The notes: generated from the letters alone by a model not told the origin. A stretch of 46,298 bases of DNA from Kiritimatiellales bacterium (GCA_003230915.1 QIHI01000035.1:1-46298); one strand, 5' to 3'. Shown: positions 1-9,989, counted from the stretch's first letter. A program made the numbers and translations.

Positions 1-707
1 AAGAATCCAGAGCGCGCGCCGCCGGCACCGATGGTGTAGATCTTAATACCTAGCGCCTCGGCCGCATAGGCCGCGTTTCCGGGAGAGAGGGTTCCATAGT
101 TGTTGGCTCCATCGGTCAGCAGGATGACCAGCTTGCTCTTGGCTTCGCTGTCGCGCAGGCGGTTGACGGCCGAGGCAATGCCGTCGCCGATGGCGGTACG
201 GCGGCCATCGAGCATCCCAACATGCAGTCCCGCCATGCGGCTGGCTAGCCAGTTGTGATCGAGCGTGAGCGGTGCTACAGCGTAGGGCAGGGAGGCAAAC
301 CCAACCATGCCGATCCGATCATTCGGGCGTTTTTCAAGGAAGCGCCCAATCACATTCTTGGCGGCATCAAGGCGACTCATGCGGCGGTTGAGCCGAACAA
401 AATCCTGCGTATTCATCGATTCGGAGAGGTCAAGAAGCAGAATGATATCGACGGTTTCGATGCGGGTCAGGCTTTCCTGCAAGCCGCGCTGTGGGCGGGC
501 GAGGGCAATCACTAGGCAGGCAATTCCCAAGGCATAAAGAATCGGTAAAATCGGTTGGAGCCGGATCCGCCAGCTTTTGGGTAAATGAGCCAGTACCTTG
601 CTACTGCTGAATTGCATCGATTGCTTACGCAGCATGAAATACCGTAGCCACACCAGTGCAGGGATCAGCAGGAGTAGCCAAAGCAAGATGGGTTGAGCGA
701 ATTTCAT
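1..707 (-). CDS. BatA-like von Willebrand factor A (VWA) membrane protein, 3' end cut by window
   Basis: 235 codons are visible before the window edge. The N-terminus has two hydrophobic segments (about residues 5-24 and 52-70), then a VWA domain with a complete metal-ion-dependent adhesion site: DLSES at 93-97, T171 and D199 in LLTDG. This matches BatA-type aerotolerance proteins, which anchor a VWA domain at the membrane by flanking helices; that family is about 330 residues, so roughly 100 are missing here. The start codon overlaps the stop of the upstream BatD-like gene in an ATGA arrangement (704-707), implying translational coupling. With the upstream MoxR and DUF58 genes it forms the usual MoxR-DUF58-BatD-BatA set, thought to act in metal-centre or envelope protein maturation. 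Family call is confident; the exact role is not known. Confidence 0.9.
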   Translation of the reverse strand, partial: MKFAQPILLWLLLLIPALVWLRYFMLRKQSMQFSSSKVLAHLPKSWRIRLQPILPILYALGIACLVIALARPQRGLQESLTRIETVDIILLLDLSESMNTQDFVRLNRRMSRLDAAKNVIGRFLEKRPNDRIGMVGFASLPYAVAPLTLDHNWLASRMAGLHVGMLDGRRTAIGDGIASAVNRLRDSEAKSKLVILLTDGANNYGTLSPGNAAYAAEALGIKIYTIGAGGARSGF

Positions 708-1690
708 TTTTTATTAGCGGCGACCCCTTCAGCTTGTTTGGTTTCATTCACGAACTGCTTCGTGGTGTCGAAGGCGGATTCCATAGTGGTGCGGTCGGGA
801 TGGCCTTTTGCGAACTTTACCATGTCGGCCTGGCGCATGAACTCTTGGAGAATATTGCGTTGTGTACCGCTGAGTTCGGGCGATTTGCTCATCTCCGTTA
901 CGATCTCTTCGGTGGTTTCGTCGGGGGCATTGAGGTTGAAGCGCCCTTCGAGGTAGCTACGCAAAATTAGTGATAGTTCTGTATAGAATGGTTTGCACTC
1001 GTCCTTTTCCAACAGTCCTTTTCCTTTGAGTTTATCCAGTGCTTTGAAAGCCAGAATATGCGGGGGGGTTGGCGGTGTGCTAGGCATGATTATCTTACGG
1101 TGTTTCCAAAGCTTGGAGGAAAGGAGCCCAATCAGAAATGCCGTTGTGGCTGTACCCAACACGACCCAAATCCAGTTGGGAATACGACCTGGAAGTTTGT
1201 GTATGGGCTTAATATCGGCGATTTCGGAGGAGGAGTCGGTTAACACCGACTCGACGTTCAGGACAATAGCAGGGAAATGGGTAGTAAAAGTTTGATCGCC
1301 TACTCGGCAAGAGATGGTATTGGTCGAAACCATGTGCTCACCGAGGCGGAAGGAGGTGATGGAAAAACGGGTTTCAGACTGGGACAGTCCACCTGTGTGC
1401 GGCTCGGTACTCCAGTTGCGGTTGAGTAAGACTATCTCCTTCTCCCTCCCAAGCTCCGGAAGTTCCAGCGTTCCGTTGGTCGGGAAATAGGCTGTGAGGA
1501 TCAGCTCGACCGGATCGCCCACGTGAATCGTCTCACGATCCATGGAATATCCCACCGTCAGCCGATCCACGGGAATCTCCTTAGGCTCTTCCGGTTTACA
1601 CCCGAACAGAACCGCGGAAAGCAGGAACCACAGATAGATGCAGAAGGTCGCAGATGTGTTTCTTTTACATCGGTGTTGATCGGTGTGCAT
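704..1690 (-). CDS. BatD-like membrane lipoprotein
   Basis: 328 residues. A hydrophobic N-terminal stretch ends in a lipobox-like LFGC (C31), followed by a presumed periplasmic beta-rich domain (about 40-165), one transmembrane helix (about 172-194) and a cytoplasmic alpha-helical tail with the FYTELSLILRSYLEGRF pattern seen in BatD/DUF4381-type tails. It lies 8 bp after the DUF58 gene and overlaps the BatA-like gene by 4 bp, so it is one operon. Oddity: the first ~20 residues are translated from a short intergenic inverted repeat (1626-1698), and the start codon lies inside its right arm. No other ATG precedes the hydrophobic segment, so the repeat seems to have become the n-region of the signal peptide. 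An SD-like AGGAG is 12 nt upstream. Confidence 0.75.
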   Translation of the reverse strand: MHTDQHRCKRNTSATFCIYLWFLLSAVLFGCKPEEPKEIPVDRLTVGYSMDRETIHVGDPVELILTAYFPTNGTLELPELGREKEIVLLNRNWSTEPHTGGLSQSETRFSITSFRLGEHMVSTNTISCRVGDQTFTTHFPAIVLNVESVLTDSSSEIADIKPIHKLPGRIPNWIWVVLGTATTAFLIGLLSSKLWKHRKIIMPSTPPTPPHILAFKALDKLKGKGLLEKDECKPFYTELSLILRSYLEGRFNLNAPDETTEEIVTEMSKSPELSGTQRNILQEFMRQADMVKFAKGHPDRTTMESAFDTTKQFVNETKQAEGVAANKK

Positions 1691-1698
1691 CTGTGGTT
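1626..1698. repeat. Inverted repeat AACCACAGAT / ATCTGTGGTT around a gene start
   Basis: A perfect 10-bp inverted repeat (1626-1635 and 1689-1698) encloses a 53-bp spacer. It overlaps both the start codon (1688-1690) and the first ~20 codons of the BatD-like gene. The ACCACAGA core recurs at 23403 and, as ACCGCAGA, at 36280. It looks like a dispersed short palindromic element inserted at a gene junction. Confidence 0.7.
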
Positions 1699-2694
1699 CT
1701 ATCTCCTGCTCGCGCGTTGGCGAAAGAATTGGATGAATTGTTTGTCGTAGGGTTCGCCGGCGAAGAGGCGAATAGTATCGATGCCGGCCTTGCGGTGCAT
1801 CTCATCGACCGTCTCGGCGCGTCGCGTCTGTTCAATCCCGAGCTGTTTGCGCACCTTCTTGCTGGAGGTATCGACGAGGGTTTGTTCGCCGGTTTCTGCA
1901 TCGTGCCAGTTGATGAGTCCGATATCCGGCCAGGCAATTTCACGTTTGTCACCAATCACGACGCTGATGAGGTCGTGGCGGCGGGCGGTAATTTTTAGCA
2001 GGTGCTCATAATCGTCGGAAAACATGAAGTCGCTGATGAGGAAGGTAATATTTTTGCGGTTGCTAACATGGTTGAGATAGTCAAGTGCAGGCGTAACGTT
2101 GGTCCCTTTTCCTTGCGGCTGGTGCGAAAGCATTTCGCGAACGAGGCGTAATACATGCCGAGTTCCCTTTTTCGGTGGAATATACTTTTCGACCTCCTCG
2201 GCAAAGAGGATCAGCCCAATGCGGTCGTTGTTGCGGATGGCAGAGAAGGCCAGCACGGCGGCAACTTCCGCTACGAGGTCTCGCTTCATCTGGGTTCCGC
2301 TGCCGAACAAGTTTGATGCGCTGATATCGACCACCAGCATGACGGTCATCTCGCGCTCTTCGACAAACTTCTTAATGTGCGGCGATCCGGTGCGGGCGGT
2401 AACATTCCAGTCGATCGAGCGGATGTCGTCGCCGGGAACATATTCACGCACCTCGTCGAATTCCATCCCACGCCCTTTGAACGTGGAGTGATACTGCCCT
2501 GCAAACACGTCGTTCACGGCGTGTTTGGTGCTAATTTGAATCCGCCGAACCTTCTTCAGTAATTCGCGGTGCGAAATTTTTGAAGAAGGTTCGGCGATTT
2601 CCGATTTCCGATTTCCGATGGCTGATTGATGAGCCGGAAGCTGCCGTGTTTGGAGTGCTTTCGGGGTAGGTTGGATGTTTCTATTTTTGTTCAT
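1699..2694 (-). CDS. DUF58 family protein (MoxR-associated, VWA-like)
   Basis: 331 residues. The DUF58 signature is clear at about residues 74-114 (GRGMEFDEVREYVPGDD, then RSIDWNVTARTG and KKFVEERE). A degenerate VWA fold follows with a DISAS motif at 123-127. DUF58 proteins partner MoxR ATPases. The family usually begins near the SHRELLKKVRRIQ segment at residue 41; the preceding ~40 residues are atypical, and residues 22-33 (HQSAIGNRKSEI) are encoded by a GATTTCCGAT repeat. No Shine-Dalgarno is visible before the ATG at 2694 and there is no alternative ATG, so either the repeat-derived extension is translated or an unusual start is used. It follows moxR by 45 bp. Confidence 0.9.
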   Translation of the reverse strand: MNKNRNIQPTPKALQTRQLPAHQSAIGNRKSEIAEPSSKISHRELLKKVRRIQISTKHAVNDVFAGQYHSTFKGRGMEFDEVREYVPGDDIRSIDWNVTARTGSPHIKKFVEEREMTVMLVVDISASNLFGSGTQMKRDLVAEVAAVLAFSAIRNNDRIGLILFAEEVEKYIPPKKGTRHVLRLVREMLSHQPQGKGTNVTPALDYLNHVSNRKNITFLISDFMFSDDYEHLLKITARRHDLISVVIGDKREIAWPDIGLINWHDAETGEQTLVDTSSKKVRKQLGIEQTRRAETVDEMHRKAGIDTIRLFAGEPYDKQFIQFFRQRASRR

Positions 2695-2731
2695 GGGCTG
2701 TTTTAATCGAAAATCATCAATCGGAAATCGG
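2595..2731. repeat. Inverted GATTTCCGAT repeat pair flanking the DUF58 start
   Basis: On the left, CGATTTCCGATTTCCGATTT continues into CCGATGGCTGATTGATGA (2595-2632). On the right, the reverse complement of the same motif appears as AAATCATCAATCGGAAATCG (2711-2730). The pair could fold into a stem-loop and brackets the start codon at 2694. The left arm also has a short tandem component (TTTCCGA three times). Confidence 0.65.
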
Positions 2732-2739
2732 TAATATAC

Positions 2740-3726
<987 letters not shown>

Positions 3727-3793
3727 GTGAGTAACTCCTTCGTTATGAACTAACCTGCTTTTGTGACCGAAAAGCGCATGGTGTGTTCAAAAT

Positions 3794-4318
3794 TCATGTA
3801 TTAATCTGCCGTAACGCTTCGTAGAGCACGATGGCTGCACAATTTGACAAATTGAGCGAGCGGACGCAATCGAGTTTGATCGGGATATTGCAGACCTGTT
3901 CCGGGTGTGCCGCCAGTAGGTCGTCAGGTAGACCAACCATTTCGTTACCAAAGATAAGATAGTCGCCGGGGGCGTAAGTGACTTCCGAATAGCTTTGCTT
4001 CCCGGCGGTGCTGAACAAATAGCGATGGCCAGCTGGATTCTGCTCAAAGAAGACTTCAAGGTTTGGATGAACTTGAATGTCAACGGAATCCCAGTAGTCG
4101 AGCCCTGCACGACGCAGCTGCTTTTCGGAGAGGTCGAATCCAAGCGGTTCGACAAGATGGAGTGTGGTTCCGGTTGCGGCGCAGAGCCGTGAAATATTTC
4201 CCGTATTGGGGGGAATCGACGGCTCGACCAGCACAATATTGAGCGGAACTTCCGGCCACTGAAAATCCAACTCGACCCGCTTGCGTTCTGAGTGCCGCAT
4301 CTGTTCGTTCTTTTTCAT
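3794..4318 (-). CDS. trmL: tRNA (cytidine/uridine-34 2'-O)-methyltransferase, SpoU/TrmL type
   Basis: A 174-residue SPOUT methyltransferase with the three knot motifs in order: NTGNISR (38-44), GNEMVGLP (124-131) and SLNLSN (154-159). TrmL methylates the wobble ribose of tRNA-Leu isoacceptors using SAM. The frame is open back to 4423, but that would overlap the outer-membrane protein gene, so I take the ATG at 4316-4318. This leaves an ~25-residue N-terminal tail before the core. No strong SD precedes it. Confidence 0.88.
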   Translation of the reverse strand: MKKNEQMRHSERKRVELDFQWPEVPLNIVLVEPSIPPNTGNISRLCAATGTTLHLVEPLGFDLSEKQLRRAGLDYWDSVDIQVHPNLEVFFEQNPAGHRYLFSTAGKQSYSEVTYAPGDYLIFGNEMVGLPDDLLAAHPEQVCNIPIKLDCVRSLNLSNCAAIVLYEALRQINT

Positions 4319-4346
4319 AAACGAAACAGAATAACGACGGGGGGGA

Positions 4347-5045
4347 TTAAAGGCCAGCGGTGAAAGAGATAAAGGCGGCGATGCCGGTAAGTTCAGAACT
4401 TCCTCCGACGTCGGAGAGGTCAATAGAGGACCATGTGCCCCGCGCTCCTAGACCGAGCATTCCGGCTTCATAGATACGGAACTCAAAGCCTGCGCGGGCG
4501 TAGACTCCGATGCCAAAGGCGGATTCATCGTTGTCAAAGGTTTCTTCTGTTCCGCCAAGATCGGTTTCTTCGCGCTCGGAGCGGTAGTCGACATAGGTCA
4601 TCAACGGGCCGCCGCCTACATAAATTCGAGCTTTATGGTTTTTATCAAGAAAGAGGCTGGCATATCCACCGCCTGCGAGATCAAACATCCACATGGAGGT
4701 GGAGATGCTGACGTGCAGGCCACTACCACCGACGGAGGCATAGTTGATGTCGTCGAATCGTAGCCCGAGCAGAAAGGACGTCTCCAATCCATATTGGAAA
4801 CGGTCACCTTTGGGTAGGGTACCCCATGCAGCACCAAACTGGGGAATAAGGGCAAGGTCGATCTCGGCGGAATCACCATTGCCACTACTATCATCGATTT
4901 TTAGATCCTCAAACTGGACGGCACCGAGCAGAGCCTGCACGGTATAATTGTTATCCCAATGATCGTAGGTGTTGTATTGAGCTCGCGCGATGGCTGAGAG
5001 AGCGATAAGGGTTATTGTGGTTAGAACTATTTTTTTCATATTCAT
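4347..5045 (-). CDS. Secreted outer-membrane beta-barrel-like protein
   Basis: 232 residues with a Sec signal peptide (MNMKKIVLTTITLIALSAIARAQ, cleavage after about residue 22). The mature part is rich in glycine and alternating aromatic/hydrophobic residues and ends FISFTAGL, like small 8-stranded OmpA/OmpW-type barrels. A specific family cannot be named. AAGGA lies 6 nt before the first ATG; a second ATG two codons on is possible. It precedes trmL by 28 bp on the same strand. Confidence 0.7.
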   Translation of the reverse strand: MNMKKIVLTTITLIALSAIARAQYNTYDHWDNNYTVQALLGAVQFEDLKIDDSSGNGDSAEIDLALIPQFGAAWGTLPKGDRFQYGLETSFLLGLRFDDINYASVGGSGLHVSISTSMWMFDLAGGGYASLFLDKNHKARIYVGGGPLMTYVDYRSEREETDLGGTEETFDNDESAFGIGVYARAGFEFRIYEAGMLGLGARGTWSSIDLSDVGGSSELTGIAAFISFTAGL

Positions 5046-5091
5046 GGAGTATCCTTTTTACCGGTTCCAAAGATAACGTTCCAATCCTTTT

Positions 5092-5613
5092 TCATGCTGA
5101 CCACCGTTCAACCACGCTTAGGGACTTCATCGAGACCACGGTCGAGGCGGCCGATGTGGGAGTCACGATCATAGGGGACTTCTCGCTCGGCATCGTCGGC
5201 AGATGTTCGTTGCGATCGCCCTGATGGTTTTTGCCGAACTGGCCGGTTGCATAGCCCTGACTTTTTAGCAAGGAAGCCATCGTGACATCGGTTTTTTGCC
5301 GCCCTTCTTTAGCGCCGGGCAAGCCAACTTTCGTCATGCCAGAGCGTACCGGAACGGTTCCGCCAATCAGCGCGGCACGCCCGGCGGTACAGGATTGTTG
5401 GGCGTAGTAGTCGGTGAAGGAAATTCCTTCGTTGGCAATGCGGTCAATGTTCGGCGTTTTGTATCCCACCATGCCGCAGTTGTTATGGCTGATATTCCAG
5501 GTGCCGATATCGTCGCCCCAGATCATTAGAATGTTCGGTTGTTTGGCTTGCGTGTGCGCGACGAACCCGATTGCACAGGCGAGCCCAAGTGCAATACTGT
5601 TTGATTCATTCAT
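5092..5613 (-). pseudogene. Sulfatase (formylglycine-dependent) remnant, internally deleted
   Basis: The frame starts with a signal peptide and the sulfatase N-terminal core: metal ligands in WGDD (34-35) and the formylglycine motif CTAGR (C75). It is normal to about residue 140 ([15 protein letters not shown]), then loses similarity. In the neighbouring frame the same DNA reads [16 protein letters not shown] and stops at 5108-5110, which resembles the dxxvGrlldxLde stretch found much further along a ~500-residue sulfatase. The simplest reading is a large internal deletion with a frameshift plus loss of the C-terminal half. It follows the RND transporter by 21 bp. The active-site half may still be translated but cannot form a whole enzyme. 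Confidence 0.8.
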
Positions 5614-5634
5614 CGGATGATCTCTTTGGGTGAT

Positions 5635-8600
5635 TTAGGATTTAGACTGTAAGTTTTTTGCTTTTCTTTCGGATGCTTTTTGAACGATGTAGTAGAGCAT
5701 CGGTACGAAGATCAGGCTGGCAACGGTGGCCACGAGCATGCCACCAAATACGGTGGTGCCGAGTACTTTGCGGCTTTCGGCACCAGCACCAGAGGCGAGC
5801 AGAAGCGGGAGTACGCCGAGGATGAAGGAGAAGGCGGTCATCAAAACGGCGCGGAAACGGAGTTTGGCGGCGGACATGGCTGCGTCGAATATGCTTTTTC
5901 CTTCATCGTGTTCTACCTTGGCAAACTCGACGATCAGGATCGCCGTCTTGGTGCTGAGGCCGATCAAGAGCACGATGCCGACCTGCCCGTAGATATCCAT
6001 GCTCATTTTTCCAATATTTAGGGCGATGACTGCACCGAGTAGGGCGGTGGGAACGGAGAGGCAGACGGAGACCGGAATGCTCCAGCTTTCGTACTGCGCG
6101 GCGAGTACGAGATAAACAAGAATAATGGCGAGCACGTAGATGATGTTGGAACCGCCTTGCGCCGCTTTTTCTTGATAGGAGAGTTCCGTCCACTCCAAGC
6201 CCATCGAGGCGGGGAGTTTGGTGTTTCCCATATCTTCGACGATGGCCATGGCTTGGCCGGTACTAAAGCCGTCGCCGGGTTGCCCCATAATTTTGGCGGA
6301 GGGGAACATGTTGTAGCGAATGACGGATTGCGGGCCGAGAGTTTCTTTGACGGACATCACGGAGCCGAGCGGCAACATTTTTCCATCGCGGTTGCGGATT
6401 TCCATCGTACGGATCTGGTCGGCATCGGCACGGTATTTCGGCGCGGCTTGCGACTTAACTTGGAAGACGCGGTTCATGTAGGTGAAGTCGTTGATGTAGA
6501 CCGAGCCGTAGTAGTATTGCAGGGCATTGTAGACGGAGCTCATGGCGACGTTTTTGGTGAGCACCTGGTCGCGATCGATATCAATGAAAAGTTGCGGAAC
6601 ATTGGCGCGGAAGGTGGTGTACATGCCTTGTAGTCCCGCCTGCGAGTTTCCGTCGTTCATGAATTCGTTGGCCACTTGCTGGAGCGTATTCATGCCCACG
6701 CCGCCGCGATCCTGCAACTGCATCACGAGCCCGCCCGACATGCCCACGCCGGGTAATGAGGGCATGGGAAAGGCAAAGGCCATTCCGTTTTTCAATTGGG
6801 AGAGGCGCATGTTGAGGCTCTGGAGAATGTCGGATTGGTGCGTGCCTTTGCCGCGCTCGTCCCAGTGCTTGAAAACCATCACACTAAAGCCGGCATTTGG
6901 AATGGCAGCGCCATCGAGGATGGAGAAGCCGGAGATCGTCATGAAATCGCGCAACCCGTCGGTTTCTCCGATGATTTTATCGACCTGTTTCAGGAAGGCT
7001 TGCGTACGTTCGAGCGACGAGGCCTCGGGCAAAAGCACGTTCACCATGCAATAGCCCTCATCTTCTTGCGGAACAAAGCCGGTGGGAAGGTGGCTCATGC
7101 CCACAAAGGCGGTGGCGGACAGTCCGAGAAAGATCAACAGCCCAAGCAGGGATTTGCGGAGCGCGTGGTTGACTACTTTGAGGTATCCCGTTTTGGTGGT
7201 CTCCATCGAGCGATTAAAGAGTCCAAAAAAGCCTTTACGCGCGCCGGTTTTCGAGGGGCGTAGTAAAATACCGCAGAGGGCAGGGCTGAGCGTGAGGGCG
7301 TTGATCGTGCTGAAAATTGTGGCGATGGAGATGGTGACGGCAAACTGTTTGAAGAGCTGCCCCGTGATGCCGACCATAAAGGTGGTGGGAATGAATACGG
7401 AGAGTAGCACGAGCGTAGTCGCAATCACCGGCCCAGAAATTTCGGTCATCGCTCGCTTGGCGGCGGCCTTGGCTTTCATGCCTTCTTCGTCGATCAGCCG
7501 CGTGCAGTTTTCGACCACCACAATCGCATCGTCCACCACGATACCGATCACCAACACGAGCCCGAAGAGGGTAAACTGGTTGATGGAATATCCCATGGCG
7601 GACATGGCCGCAAAGGTGCCGATGAGCGAGACGGGAATGGTGACGGAGGGGATGATGGTGGCGCGGAAGTTTTGCAGGAAAACATAGACCGTCAGGATCA
7701 CTAAAATAAGGGTAATAAAGAGGGTGATGACCACCTCTTTAATCGAGGCCTTAATGACATCCGTATTGTCATAGATCACGCGATATTCAAGGCCTTCCGG
7801 AAATCCGCCTTCGAGCCTGGCGAGGGTTTCCCGCACGCCATTAACCACGGCGAGTGCATTTTCGCCGGGGATTTGATAGATGGAGATCGTGGCCGAGGGT
7901 TTGCCGTTCAGCGTCGAGCCCAGCACATAGGTTTTTGCGCCCAGTTCCACGCGCGCCACGTCACGGATGCGCAATACCTGCCCCTGCGTGCCGGTGCGAA
8001 TGACAATCTCGCCAAACTCTTCCGCTTCGAGCAGACGACCGCGCACACTCATCGTCATTTGATAAGCCTGCCCCGTAGGAACGGGCGGCTCGCCGATCTG
8101 CCCCGCGGCCACTTGCAAGTTTTGCTCGCGTACGGCGTTCACAATATCTTCCGCCACCAGCCCGCGCACTTTCATTTTATCGGGGTCGAGCCAGATGCGC
8201 ATCGAATAGTCGCCTGCACCAAAAGCCTGCACTTCGCCAACCCCCGGAACGCGGGCCACTTCATCTTTTATCCGTAAGGCCACATAGTTCGCTAAAAAGA
8301 TATCATCATAGCGCCCGTCGGGACTGTAGAATCCAACGTAGAGGTTGGCATCGGTCGATTTTTTCTTCGTGGTAATGCCCAGCCGTTGCACTTCCTGCGG
8401 GAGCTGTGGAATGGCCACCGCGACGCGGTTTTGAACGAGCACGTTCGCCATATCAAGATCGACACCGGTTTCGAAGGTGACGGTCAGCATCATCGACCCG
8501 TCGTTGGCACTGACGGAGTTCATGTAGATCATGCCTTCAACGCCGTTGACCTCTTTTTCGATCACGGCGGCGACCGTGTCGGCCACGGTATTGGCATCGG

Positions 8601-8757
8601 CTCCCGGATAGACGGCGGCGACGGTGATCGAGGGCGGGGCAATGTCCGGATAGCGCTCGATCGGCAGGCCAAGCAGGGCAAAGCCGCCGAGCAACATGAT
8701 GACAATGGCGATTACGCCCGCGAAAATGGGACGATCAATAAAGAAGTGGCTAAACAT
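5635..8757 (-). CDS. RND efflux transporter, HAE1 (AcrB/MexB) family
   Basis: 1040 residues, a typical full length. The N-terminus (FIDRPIFAGVIAIVIMLLGG) is the first transmembrane helix. Helix 4 carries the proton-relay Asp pair (D409-D410, in GIVVDDAIVVVEN), equivalent to AcrB D407/D408, and QNFRATIIP precedes it. Two large periplasmic loops lie between helices 1-2 and 7-8. The protein exports hydrophobic or amphiphilic compounds, driven by protons. AGGAGAG is 8 nt before the ATG. It lies 67 bp downstream of the adaptor gene. No outer-membrane channel gene is adjacent, so it probably uses one encoded elsewhere. Confidence 0.97.
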   Translation of the reverse strand: MFSHFFIDRPIFAGVIAIVIMLLGGFALLGLPIERYPDIAPPSITVAAVYPGADANTVADTVAAVIEKEVNGVEGMIYMNSVSANDGSMMLTVTFETGVDLDMANVLVQNRVAVAIPQLPQEVQRLGITTKKKSTDANLYVGFYSPDGRYDDIFLANYVALRIKDEVARVPGVGEVQAFGAGDYSMRIWLDPDKMKVRGLVAEDIVNAVREQNLQVAAGQIGEPPVPTGQAYQMTMSVRGRLLEAEEFGEIVIRTGTQGQVLRIRDVARVELGAKTYVLGSTLNGKPSATISIYQIPGENALAVVNGVRETLARLEGGFPEGLEYRVIYDNTDVIKASIKEVVITLFITLILVILTVYVFLQNFRATIIPSVTIPVSLIGTFAAMSAMGYSINQFTLFGLVLVIGIVVDDAIVVVENCTRLIDEEGMKAKAAAKRAMTEISGPVIATTLVLLSVFIPTTFMVGITGQLFKQFAVTISIATIFSTINALTLSPALCGILLRPSKTGARKGFFGLFNRSMETTKTGYLKVVNHALRKSLLGLLIFLGLSATAFVGMSHLPTGFVPQEDEGYCMVNVLLPEASSLERTQAFLKQVDKIIGETDGLRDFMTISGFSILDGAAIPNAGFSVMVFKHWDERGKGTHQSDILQSLNMRLSQLKNGMAFAFPMPSLPGVGMSGGLVMQLQDRGGVGMNTLQQVANEFMNDGNSQAGLQGMYTTFRANVPQLFIDIDRDQVLTKNVAMSSVYNALQYYYGSVYINDFTYMNRVFQVKSQAAPKYRADADQIRTMEIRNRDGKMLPLGSVMSVKETLGPQSVIRYNMFPSAKIMGQPGDGFSTGQAMAIVEDMGNTKLPASMGLEWTELSYQEKAAQGGSNIIYVLAIILVYLVLAAQYESWSIPVSVCLSVPTALLGAVIALNIGKMSMDIYGQVGIVLLIGLSTKTAILIVEFAKVEHDEGKSIFDAAMSAAKLRFRAVLMTAFSFILGVLPLLLASGAGAESRKVLGTTVFGGMLVATVASLIFVPMLYYIVQKASERKAKNLQSKS

Positions 8758-8783
8758 GGATGACTCTCCTGATAAGGTTTTTC

Positions 8784-8811
8784 ACCACGAAGGCTCGAAG
8801 AGCACGAAGGG
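8784..8811. repeat. ACCACGAAGG-type intergenic repeat
   Basis: The short motif ACCACGAAGGCTCGAAGAGC continuing into ACGAAGG lies between the adaptor and transporter genes. A related motif in the opposite orientation (CTCCGTGGTTAA, 9978-9989) lies just upstream of the adaptor start, so the adaptor gene is bracketed by inverted copies of this repeat type. Confidence 0.55.
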
Positions 8812-8824
8812 GCAGGATGTTTTC

Positions 8825-9967
8825 TTAGGGGTTCTTCGAACCTTTGGATTCCATTTTTTGTTTGGGCTCGGCAACGCGTACGGTAATTCCAGGGCGAGCT
8901 CGCTGAAGCCCTTCGATAATCACACGCTCATCCGTCGCGAGTCCTTCCTCGACAATCCGCTTGGACTGAACCAATGGGCCGCGTTTAATATAGCGACTTT
9001 CCACTTTATTCTCCGCCGTGACCACCAAGACATACGGCCCGCTCATGTCGCGCTGAATGGCGAGATCGGGAACCAGAATGGCCATTTCAACCGTTTCTGG
9101 GATCAGGATTTTTCCATAAAGGCCCGGCACGAGTTGGGTCTTTTCGTTGGCAAAGACCGCCCGGGCTCGCAGGGTTCCGGTATCCGGGTCAATTTCTGGA
9201 TCCAGATAGTCTAAAATCCCCTCTTCGTGGTGCAGGGTTCCATCTGCTAATTCCAATTTAACCGGGGGAATCTCTTTTTCAGGTTTAGGCCCTTTTATCC
9301 CCGTTTTAAGATAAGGAAGCAGTGTGCGCTCGTCGATATTGAAGAAAACATCAACGGGAGCTTCGACCACCAAGGTGGTAAGTACAGTGGATTGGCCATC
9401 GCCCACCAGATTGCCCACACTCAACGAGCGGCGCGCCAGCCGTCCGGCCATCGGGGCTTTGATCTGGGTGTACGAGAGATCTAATTTAGCATTTTCCAGC
9501 ATCGCTTGGGCTTCCATAACTGAGGCTTCGGCCCCCTGCATTTCGGCTTCGGCGCTGAGGACATCGAGTTCGGAGACGGCGTTCGTTTTATAGGCTTTCT
9601 TGGTGCGTTGTTGCGTGGCCTCCGCCAATTTAAGCGAAGCCTTGGCTTGGGCCAATTTAGCTTCCGCCGATTTGAGGGCTGCTGAATAGGCCTCGGGTTC
9701 GATGGTGAAGAGAAGGTCGCCTTTTGCCACGCGTTGGCCATCCGCAAAGTCGATCGTTTTGAGGAAGCCCTTCACTCGCGCCCGAATTTCGACGCGATCA
9801 TGCGCCTCAATTCGGCCTGGAAATACCGTGAAGGTCGTGACATCCCTTTGTTCAGGGGTTTCCACGGTCACCTCGGGCGGCGGCGGGGCTTTGAATTCGT
9901 TTTTTTTAGCGCAGCCAAAGCTCAGCAAAAGGGAGCATGCCAGACTGGCAGGAAGTATTCTTTTCAT
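8825..9967 (-). CDS. RND periplasmic adaptor (membrane fusion) lipoprotein
   Basis: 380 residues. The lipoprotein signal peptide has lipobox LSFGC (C19). The AcrA/MexA layout follows: a lipoyl-like half-motif near residue 60-90, an alpha-helical hairpin rich in Ala/Lys/Glu (about 95-165), the second lipoyl half (YTQIKAPMAGRL), then beta-barrel and membrane-proximal domains. It links the inner-membrane RND pump to an outer-membrane channel. It forms an operon with the pump gene. The DNA just before the ATG is a CTCCGTGGTTAA-type repeat (minus-strand reading ACCACGGAG), leaving only a weak GAGAG as ribosome site. Confidence 0.95.
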   Translation of the reverse strand: MKRILPASLACSLLLSFGCAKKNEFKAPPPPEVTVETPEQRDVTTFTVFPGRIEAHDRVEIRARVKGFLKTIDFADGQRVAKGDLLFTIEPEAYSAALKSAEAKLAQAKASLKLAEATQQRTKKAYKTNAVSELDVLSAEAEMQGAEASVMEAQAMLENAKLDLSYTQIKAPMAGRLARRSLSVGNLVGDGQSTVLTTLVVEAPVDVFFNIDERTLLPYLKTGIKGPKPEKEIPPVKLELADGTLHHEEGILDYLDPEIDPDTGTLRARAVFANEKTQLVPGLYGKILIPETVEMAILVPDLAIQRDMSGPYVLVVTAENKVESRYIKRGPLVQSKRIVEEGLATDERVIIEGLQRARPGITVRVAEPKQKMESKGSKNP

Positions 9968-9989
9968 CTCTCGGATTCTCCGTGGTTAA

